Shown here piece after piece: positions 1 to 8,600 of a stretch of DNA of 64,000 nucleotides. The position numbers and the translations under genes are program-made. Source of the stretch: Closterium sp. NIES-65 (lineage: Eukaryota; Streptophyta; Zygnematophyceae; Desmidiales; Closteriaceae). The stretch lies in assembly GCA_948144175.1 (NCBI GenBank), contig CANXME010002087.1:434001-498000 (forward strand), given 5' to 3'. A model generated the notes under the pieces. It did not search any database and was not told where the DNA came from. It saw only the letters and a program-made list of their open reading frames with translations. Each line of letters begins with the position of its first letter. The first letter of the stretch is position 1.

Positions 1-308
1 GAGTAGCGCGCAACTACAGCGTCGTACAAGGTCTGGGCACTCTTGTACTGACTAAAGTGTGCACGCTCAGCGGTAGGCAGGTGGCGACGCACAGCAAGAC
101 GTGCAGCAGCATCGCGTGTGGCCCACTTGGAGCGAACAGTGGGGTCAGCATCAGCAGCAGGGGCAGGGACGGCGCCAGAGGTAAGGTCAAAGAGAGAAAG
201 GTCGTCTACCCTATCGCACTGCAAGAACAGCTGCAGGTCGTCGACCCAGACCTCAAAGTCAATGGCGCGGCCCTCAGCGTCAAAAGCAAGGACACTGGGG
301 GTAGCCAT
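1..308 (-). pseudogene. Copia element J: N-terminal gag fragment
   Basis: The minus strand reads from an ATG at 308 into a Ty1/copia Gag N-terminus (begins MATPSVLAFDAEGRAIDFE) and runs off the left edge. It is nearly the same as the gag starts of copia C (56330) and D (29105) in this window. Gag would form the nucleoprotein particle. The visible part, about 102 residues, has no stop codon. The 5' LTR expected upstream (higher coordinates) is not found, so the element is 5'-truncated. The family assignment rests on comparison inside the window. Confidence 0.85.
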
Positions 309-720
309 GACAGCAGGCGACGGTCTCACCAGACAGGACGGGTCGGGCAGCTCAGTAGCACAGCAACACGGCAACACAGCAGCTCGGTCGGCCCAGCAGC
401 AACAGCAGCTCCGCGGGACCAGCGGCTCGGCTCCTCAGGCGACTCGGGCGGCTCGGGCGGCGCAGGCGGCTCGGGCGGCTCGGGCGGCGCGGGCGGCTCG
501 GGCGACTCGGGCGGCTCGGGCGGCTTGGGCGGCTCGGGCACTCAGCGGCACAGGCGGCTCGTGCGGCTCGGGTGACGCGGGTGGCACGGGCGGTTGGGTG
601 TCACAGCGGCGTACGGGCAGCGTGGGGCCGGGACGGCGGCGTGCGGCAGGGACAGGTGACGCACGGGCGGTGCGGGGCCAGGACGGCGGCGCACGGCTGG
701 GACGGGTGGCGCACGGGTGG
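309..720 (-). repeat. GC-rich tandem-repeat leader of copia J
   Basis: On the minus strand this is a degenerate GCCCGAGCCGCC-type tandem repeat directly upstream of the J gag ATG, the same arrangement as before the gag of C and D. Long Ala/Arg or Pro/Glu frames through it come from the repeat and are not credible proteins. No LTR or primer-binding site is seen. At about 720 it abuts an unrelated gag-like ORF, which marks a truncation or insertion breakpoint. Confidence 0.6.
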
Positions 721-1807
721 CATGCCTTTGCTTTCCGGTTCACCGTCTCGAGGGGGAAGGCGGCCTCCGCGGGCGAAGCCGGTACGTGCACGCTTGAGGG
801 CCGCCACGTCGGCTACCGCGAGCTTGTAAGAGCGGGATGTGAGCACGCTCTTGGCTTGGTACAGCTGGAACCGATCCGCCGCTTCGAAACCGGCCTCATC
901 CGCCACCAAGAGCACCTCGAAGCGTTTGTTGATCAACGTGTCGATTTGCTCCACGTTGGAGAGCGCGCCCTCGACGTCGCCGTTTTGGAGCTTGAACTCG
1001 ACGTGCCTCAGGTGAGCTTGAATTGCAGCGAACACCTCCGCCTGGTCACGCACTCCCTTGCGCATGAAGGTAGTAGCTGCGGGTGAAGGGTTGAGGGGGG
1101 GAAGGGGAGGTGCGGGTGCGAGAATGCGACGACGGGCAAGGTTGTCGGGGGCCTCACCGTCTTCATTTTCTGAGTCGTCGCTGTCGTCGGGGATACGGGC
1201 TTGGGTTGGTGCCGGAGCTGGGGCGGGAGCAGGAGCAGCATTGTTGGTGCGAGCGATTTTGGTGGAGCGGGGAGCCGCGACAGGTTCCTTCTGCTTTTCG
1301 ATTTTAGCTGACGTAGAAATTTCTTCAGCTGATGTAGCTGCAGTCGACGGTGCGTGCTGCTGCAATAACGAGAGCAGCGCCTGTAGTTGCTGCGCGGTCA
1401 AAGGGGTGGGGGCGGCGTTGACCGGGGTGACGTCAGCGGAGGGTGCCGCGCGCTGGCGTTTCTGGGTCGTGGGCCCGGATGGACCCGCGTCAGCGCCGGT
1501 CAAGACGACCGCCGCGTCAGCGGCGGTCGTCGTCTTCTGCGCAGCACGCGCGTGCCTGCCAGGCACGCGCTCTTCAGCAGCAGCCACGCGCGACTGTACA
1601 ACAGTCGCGCGTTCCTCAGGGGGGGGTCCGAAGGGCGCCTCCGAGCAGGAGGTCGACTGCCGAGGGTCCCTCGCTTGAAATTTCCTCGGCGGGACGTTTT
1701 CCGCCGCGACGATCCGTTGTCACGGCCGGAGTCGAGGTTTCCGCCGCGTTACCGGGGCTAGAATTATTCGAATTGTCGCGGTTAAGTGCCGGGTTGACCG
1801 GAGCCAT
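721..1807 (-). pseudogene. Element K: unidentified retroelement gag-like ORF
   Basis: On the minus strand an ATG at 1807 (MAPVNPALNRD...) opens a frame that stops at a run of eight G at 1619-1626. The adjacent frame then continues to about 721 and runs on into the copia J leader. A one-base length change in the homopolymer would make it a single ORF of about 360 codons. The N-terminal half is low-complexity (Ala, Pro, Gln). The C-terminal half has a predicted helical block containing EVLLVADEAGFEAADRFQLY, followed by a basic KRARTGFARGGRLP tail. This resembles the general pattern of gag-like ORF1 in DIRS/tyrosine-recombinase retroelements, but that is only an impression. No RT or recombinase is present. 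It could also be a host gene fragment. Confidence 0.4.
1504..1611. repeat. Three consecutive perfect inverted repeats
   Basis: IR1 at 1504-1531 has 12-bp arms (GACGACCGCCGC and its complement) and a 4-nt loop. IR2 at 1548-1570 has 11-bp arms (GCGCGTGCCTG) and a 1-nt centre. IR3 at 1587-1611 has 11-bp arms (CGCGCGACTGT) and a 3-nt loop. All are perfect, all have different sequences, and all lie inside the K gag-like ORF. Confidence 0.9.
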
Positions 1808-2385
1808 CGTTGCGAGGTTGCGCTTAAGGATGTCGTTAAGGAGCGTTGACGGGGCAGTGAAACACGGAAGCGACTGAGTCTTCGCCAGTGTGGACGAGAA
1901 CGAAATTAGAACTACAATTTTGAAAATGAAAACGTGGGTGGGGACGAATGTCCCTACGTCCCTCTTTTGTAGGCAAAAGAGGGTGAGTAGCGCTTCGGCG
2001 CTACCTTTGCTGTGTTGGCCACGTACCCCTTTTCACAATACAAAATTTTAGAAAGTGTTACATTTCATTACACTTTCAAAAATTATCATATTTACTCAAG
2101 GCTAAAGCTACATCAATATTACGGTAAGAGGGACATTTTCAAAAACGAGTTTCCAGCACAAACACGTTTATAATGCAACATGAACACACTTGTCTAGGTA
2201 AGTTTCTCAGCTCAGCTGACAAACATATGCGCGAGTGTCAAGCTGACTCACGTGCTACTGCCATTTTTCTGTGTATCCTACCCACTGCTTCCCACCCACC
2301 TACAACAAGCAGGACCCCTGATAGCAAACCAACTACTTCCTTCCTATCACAATATTTTCATGGAAAAATATGGCGTCGCGACACT
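1808..2385. other. Gene-free stretch with two hairpins, downstream of EXO84
   Basis: No coding sequence is supported here. It is AT-richer than its surroundings and lies 3' of the EXO84 stop codon (2386-2388), so part may be EXO84 3' UTR. Two perfect hairpins are visible: 1987-2004 (GTAGCGC arms around a TTCG tetraloop) and 2051-2077 (GAAAGTGT arms, 11-nt loop). No terminal repeat that could close element K was found. Confidence 0.6.
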
Positions 2386-2689
2386 TCACAATGTGGTGTA
2401 GCTACGGGCGTCTCTAATGGGCGGAGGCGCAGCCCTCATGCCGGAAAACGAAACGACCGACCGCTTGATTACCTTGAGCTCTGGCATCCCCGCGCCCCTG
2501 TCACCGTCCCCATTGCCCTTGATGCTGTTGCTGTGAAGCCACGAAAACGGCGAGTCGGAGACAAACGTTGAGGGAGTGGTGGTGGAGGTTGATGCTGCAG
2601 TGGGGCTGGTGGGCTGGCTTGCTGCTTCTTTGAGCTCTTCTACTACCGTCTGGCACTTGTGCTGATACCACCAGTCCTCCTCCACTAGC
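2386..2689 (-). CDS. EXO84: EXO84 exon 9 (terminal)
   Basis: Acceptor CTGCAG| at 2691-2690. LVEEDWWYQHKCQTVVEELKEAA corresponds to the plant PEDDWFNEICQEAMERL end, followed by a Ser/Thr/Pro-rich tail and a stop at 2386-2388. A further C-terminal splice cannot be excluded. Confidence 0.78.
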
Positions 2690-5600
2690 CTGCAGGAAGG
2701 GAGGGAGGGAGCAGAGGGGGAGAAGGGGAAGAGGGAAGATTGGGAGAAGAGACGTGGACATGTCAGGTGCATTATCAGCTTGAGTTCTATCAGCACTGTC
2801 TGGAACCCGAGCTTGTAGCACCACATCCCTCTTTCTCTCACCACATTCAACAACTGCGCACCTGCTCTCACAATCTTAGAAACACCATCTGTGCATCAGC
2901 TGTAAGCACGCATGGCCGCATCCACTGAATGGTCGCAGTAGTGGAGGAAAAACGCCACTTCCCTTCCTGCCAGCCCACCGCATTCAACCACTCTCGACCC
3001 TTGTGCGTGCACTGTAGGCCACAATCGCCCCGTTGCCGCTTTTTCTGCAAAGCCCTCATCCCTAGCAAAGAAACACAACTCCTCACTCCCCAGTGGAGAA
3101 AAAACGCCACTTCCCTTCCTGCCAGCCCACCGCATTCAACCACTCTCGAACCTTGTGCGTGCACTGTAGGCCACAATCGCCCCGTTGCCACTTTTTCTGC
3201 AAAGCCCTCATCCCTAGAAAAGAAACACAACTCCTCACTCCCCCAGTCAGCCCACCACATTCAGCCGCTCTCAACTCTTCCTCACCTTTTGGGGTCCTCC
3301 CCTGTGCGTGCACTGTAAGCCACAATCGCCCGTGTGGCGGCATCTTCTGCCAACCCCCGGATGAGCGGAGAGGAGGTCTTGCCGCTGTGCGCTGCTTGCA
3401 CCACGAAATACATGTCAAACACGAGCTGGAAGGGAGTAGGGGTGCGGGGGGGTTGAAACAGAGGAACTGGTCTTGCTGCTGTGAGCAGCTTGCACCACGA
3501 AATACATGTCAAACACGAGCTGGGGGAGGGAGGAGGAGCGGAGGAGAAGGGGAAGGGAGGGAGGAGGGGGGAGGGTAAACAATACGGGAAAAAGTGGTGA
3601 CTTAAAACTGGTCTTGCAGCTTTGAGCTGCTTGCACCACAAAGTACATGTCAAACACGAGCTGCTTGCACCACAAAGTACATGTCAAACACGAGCTGCTT
3701 GCACCACAAAGTACATGTCAAACACGAGCCGCGCAGGGAAGGAAGGGGAGTAAAGGACGGGGGGGAGGCAGAGAGGAGGGAGGGGAATGGGAAATGAGCG
3801 GAAACAGCCCCACGAATGATCTTTCCAGTGTGAGCAGCTTGCACCCACAGCAAACTGCATGTCAAAAACGAGCTGGGAAAGCAGGGGGAAGAGAGGAAGG
3901 GTATACCTGGTCCAGACAGAACCAGGTTTGAGCCATACCTGGTGCAGGCCATACCTGGTGCAGGCCAATGGGCCCAAGGGGTGGGTCAGCGGCCTGAATG
4001 TCTTCCCACATTGTACTCTCTATAAGCAGACCCGATAGCAGCCACTCCATGACTCGTCTCAGCAGCCTCCTGTGCATGCCTTCCTGCCCCCTCAGCACCC
4101 GCTCTAGGCTTGATTGCACGGCATTCACTGTGAGGAATAAAGCCTGGAATGGGGTGTGGGGGGGGGGGATATGGGAGAGAATGAGAGAGGATGGGTGCAG
4201 GAGAGGAGGGGGAAGAGAGATGAGCGGCCTTAGTGCATGGCCTCCTGTGACCACCCTAGGCTTGATGCCACGCCCATTTCATTGTGAGGAATAGCTCCTG
4301 GAAGGGGGGGTGGAGGACAAAGGCAAGAGAAAGGGAGAGACAGAGACGAGGGAGTGCAGGTGGGTTGGAGGAAAATGAGATGAGAAGCCTCCTGTGATGT
4401 GAATGGCTTGTGTTTAGGAATTCTCAAAAGTGCCCACTTAGAAACCTTTCTCGGCTTCATGTCATGGGCTTACTGTGAGGAATAGCGCTTGGAGTGGCAG
4501 GAACGATGATGGAAAAAAGCAGGAGCAGGGAGGAAAGGTGAGCAGTTGGGGTGGGTGATCTCCTTGGACACACACAAAGCATAGGGATACCACATAGACA
4601 CTCACTCACGCACACACCCACCCCCTCCCCCCCACACAAACACACACATTCTCACCTGGAAGGGCGGCGATGGCAGGGGGTGCATCATCCACTGCTGCAG
4701 CTTGGTGCATGCATCCATGCCCACGTACTCGTCTGCACACAGCACGCGCTCCCCACTCTCGCTGAACACAAACCCGCCCCACAGCGACGCACAGAAGATC
4801 TCCCGAATTCGCCGCGAGGCTCTCTGAATGCGCGCCCTCCACACCTTGTGCTTCGCCCCGTTGCTGCGCGCACATGGGGGGACGAGGGAGGGTGGGCGAA
4901 TGTATGTGCGACAAGGAGGGGTGGAGCCTGTTTGACACAGGGGTTGAGGGAATGAGAGAGGAGTCAGAAAAAAAACTGGAAATGAAGAGCACCCAGCAAG
5001 GCATGGGAAAGAAAAGCACGTATGACTATGGCTGGTGCCATGCTCACTCTATCCAACCCACCCCATGCCACACCACCCCACGTGTCACCCCAGCCCATGT
5101 CACCATCCCACATCACCCCGTCCCATCATGCACATACAACTGCTGCCTCTCATGCCACGTGGATCGTGCCTTGCTCCTCCTCCCGCCTGTCTGCTGCCCC
5201 TCCCCCTTCCCCGCGCCCCCACCCTTCCCCTCCTCCTCACTCCCCCCCTCCCCTTCCCCCCCCCCTGCTCCCACGCCTTCCACCTCCCCCCCACCCTCCC
5301 CCTTCCCCTCCCCTTCATCTCCCTCCCCACCCCTCCCACCCTCCTCACCCTCCTCCTCCTCCTCCTCATCCTCCCCCAAATACCCCAGCCCTTCCTCATC
5401 CTCTATATCCGCTATAGTCAGCCTCACTGCAAGCCTGGGAAGCAGCTCATCGGCCAGAGCAGCTACATTCCCCAGCACAGCCAGCTGCTGCGCCTCTGTC
5501 TCTGCCTCCTGAACATGGTACACGTGCCAGCTGTTTGCTGGAGGGTCCAGCAGCGGGTTACTGTGGTCGATTGTGTCAACATCTTGATCACCAGCAGCAA

Positions 5601-8600
5601 GAGCAGCAGCAGTACCTAAAGCGCCAGCAGCGGCTGCAGCAGCAGCAGCGTTAGCACTGTCACCATTTGACAGTCTCTGCTGACTGTTGTTCCGTGATAT
5701 GGACACCTCTTCCCACTCCTCCTCCTCCCCCTCTGCCTGTCCCTTCCCCTCCCCTGCATCCCTTCCTCTCTGCCCTCTCTCCTCCGTTGTGTCCCCTCCC
5801 TCTTCCCCTCCCATCACATCTCCTTCCATCCTATCTGACACAGTCACACCCTCCGCACTCCCACTCACCCCTCCCTTGTGCCCTCTTACTCCCCCTCCTT
5901 TCCACCCCTCGTCCCCTCCCCCCTCCACCAACTGCTGCGCCCTTTCTCGCCTCCGTCTCTGTGCCCGAGCACCAACAGAACCAGGTGCCGGGGGCAGGGT
6001 GGCGTCAGGTGGAATCTCAGGTAGCGCCAGCTCCATGAGGCTAGCGAAACACTCGAACTGCGTTGCGATGGCATCAAGAACCTTATCCAATAAATGGAGG
6101 CTGATTACAGGGAGTATATCCTCGACCAGGTCCTGGGGGGAGGGAGATAGAGAGACGGGTGTAAAACAGGGGAAAGGGGAAAAGGGAGAAAAAAAAATCT
6201 TTTACTCGCTGTCTGCCTCAACCTGAGCCCGCCCAGTCCCAACACTCACCAGGTGATTCTCACCCCCATGTGCCCCCAAGCAACCAGGCACCCCACTGTC
6301 AGAAGACCTGCACAGGGGATGGCCGATTGATACTAGAAAAGGGTTACAGGCTCGCTGACCTGGGGGGGTTATGGGAGCACTGGCCTGCTACTTAACAAGT
6401 CATTTTATCCCAGTGGTATAGCGGCTGGGATTATGATATGGTATCAAAGCAACGGTCTCGGGTTAGAATCCCATTTGCACACGTTGGCGGTGCCGTGTCC
6501 TAGGGCATCCCTGTGAAGCGGGTGTCAGAAAACCTGCACTGGGGATGCCCGATTGATCTTAGGGAAAGGCTTGCTTGGCTGGGAGGTTATAAGCGCACTG
6601 ACCCGCTACTTAACAATCTGTTTGATCCCAGTGGTTTAGTGACTGGGATTCTGACACGTACCACCATCATTAGCACAAACCAAACAACCACGAACAGCAG
6701 CACTCACCACGAGTAGCAGGTAGAACCGCTGAGCACTCGGCGTCAGCCTAATCCTCAACCCGCCTAGCCCCAGCACGCCGCCCCACCCCCTCAATCTCAT
6801 CAGCGCCGGAGCACCCAAGTCAACCGCTTCCAACCGCCACTCATCGGTTGTTGCGACCGACACCACCGCATCCTCGATCCTCAGAATGTTAAACTCTAGC
6901 GCATCCATCACACTGGGCCGCATGAGCTCGCCTAGCATGGGCGCCAGGCAGATCCCCTGAGGTTCGAGTAAGCGCGCGTGGCCGAGGGAGATGCAGACAC
7001 ACTCGGAGGCGGCGTGGAGGCCGCCAGGGGAGGCGGCAGAGCAGAGGATGTTGCGGCGGAGGAGGGAGAAGGCGAAGGTGACCTCGCGACGTGCCCACAG
7101 GAGGAGATCCGCGGAGCAGGCTGGTTGGTCGGCGAAGATTATGGCTGAGTCGGCTGTGGCCTGGGCTATGGCGGAAAAGACAATCTGGGGAGAGAGGGAG
7201 GGAAGTGGGGGGACAAGGGGAGTGCGTGAGTGGGAGTGACCGAGGGAGATGCAGACACACTCGGAGGCAGCATGCAGGTCGCCCGGGGCAGCGGCGGAGC
7301 AGAGAATGTTGCGGCGGAGGAGGGAGAAGGCGAAGGCTCGACACGTCCAAAGGAGGAGATCCGCGCAGCAGGCTGGTTGGTCCGCAAAGATTATGGCTGA
7401 GTCGGCTGTTGCCTGGGCTATGGCTGAAAAGGCAATCTGGCAGGGGAGAATTGGGCGTGATACGGGGAGAGCGAGAGGGGCAGGAGGTTGGGGGAAGGGA
7501 GGTGAAATGGAAAACTATTACACACAGCCGCACACACACACCTGGGAAGGCGAAGAAGCAGTGTGTGACTTGCCAGCCCCAGCATCCCTCCTTTCACCTT
7601 GCACCCGAACTTGCTTCATTTCCACACCCACTCTCCCCGCCCCCTCATTTACAACCACACACACACACCCCATCTCCTCCCCTTTTTCCTCTCCTACTTC
7701 CTTCCCGCTCCCCCCGCCAACCACGCACATGTGACAGAGCAGCAGTGTACGACCCGCCAAACACAGTAGCAGACTGATGCAGCGACCACGCACTCCTCGT
7801 AATCCACTCCCCATACGCGCCCAGCAGCAACTGATGAGCAGTTCCAGCTCCCCCAGCCGCATCAACCCATGCATCACCCCCAGCATCGCCCCCTGCTTGC
7901 TTCATTCCCACCCCCCTTCCCCCCTGCCCCCCCCCTCCCCAACCCCTCCCCACCCCATTCCACCTCCCCGCACACCCAAACACGCACCTGAGACAGAGCA
8001 GCAGTGTACGACCCGCCAAACCCAGTGGCGGAGCGATGCAGCGACCGGGCACTCCGCCGTATCCTCTCCCCATACGCGCCCAGCAGCAGCTGATGCGCTA
8101 ACTCCAGCTCCCCCAGCCGCATCAACCCGGTAACCGCAAACCGCAGCTCCTCCCCCAGCACGTCCGAGTGCTTTGCTGTGCGCTCCAGCTCAGCAACCAG
8201 CACCACGTGGCGCTCTGCTATTGCTGCTGACAGCGCCAGCGCGGCCGGCTCGCTTAGAAGCTCGGTCGCTGGAGCGCCGCCGGCCGGAGGTTCGGTTTCA
8301 GGGATAATATTGCCGCCCGGAACGAGTGCACTGCCGCCCGGAACGACAGTGCTGTTAGAATTTTTATTATCACCACCCGTGGCTGTGGCTTCAGCCGTGC
8401 CCTGGGTGTCCCCTTTCTGGTGCTCTCCTCCTTGGCTGGATAATTTCTGAGGGGGGTTTCCACCCTTTACACTCTGCTGTTGATTGTTAGAAATGATCCT
8501 CTTATTCAAGACTTCAGCCCTTTCTTTCCTCCCCTCTGTTCCTTCCCCTTCCCTTCCCTCTGCTGCCGCCTCAACAGCTCTAGCAGCAGCAGCAGCTGCA

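Noticed and set aside
118..1086. Long plus-strand ORF, Ala/Arg-rich
   Set aside because: It is the antisense of the copia J gag, its GC-rich repeat leader and element K. The composition is dictated by the repeat.
3624..3725. Regular repeats considered as a CRISPR array
   Set aside because: The repeats are directly adjacent with no spacers and match EXO84 exon 8. The genome is eukaryotic.
6407..6480. tRNA gene
   Set aside because: A and B box-like motifs are present, but acceptor and anticodon stems do not pair.
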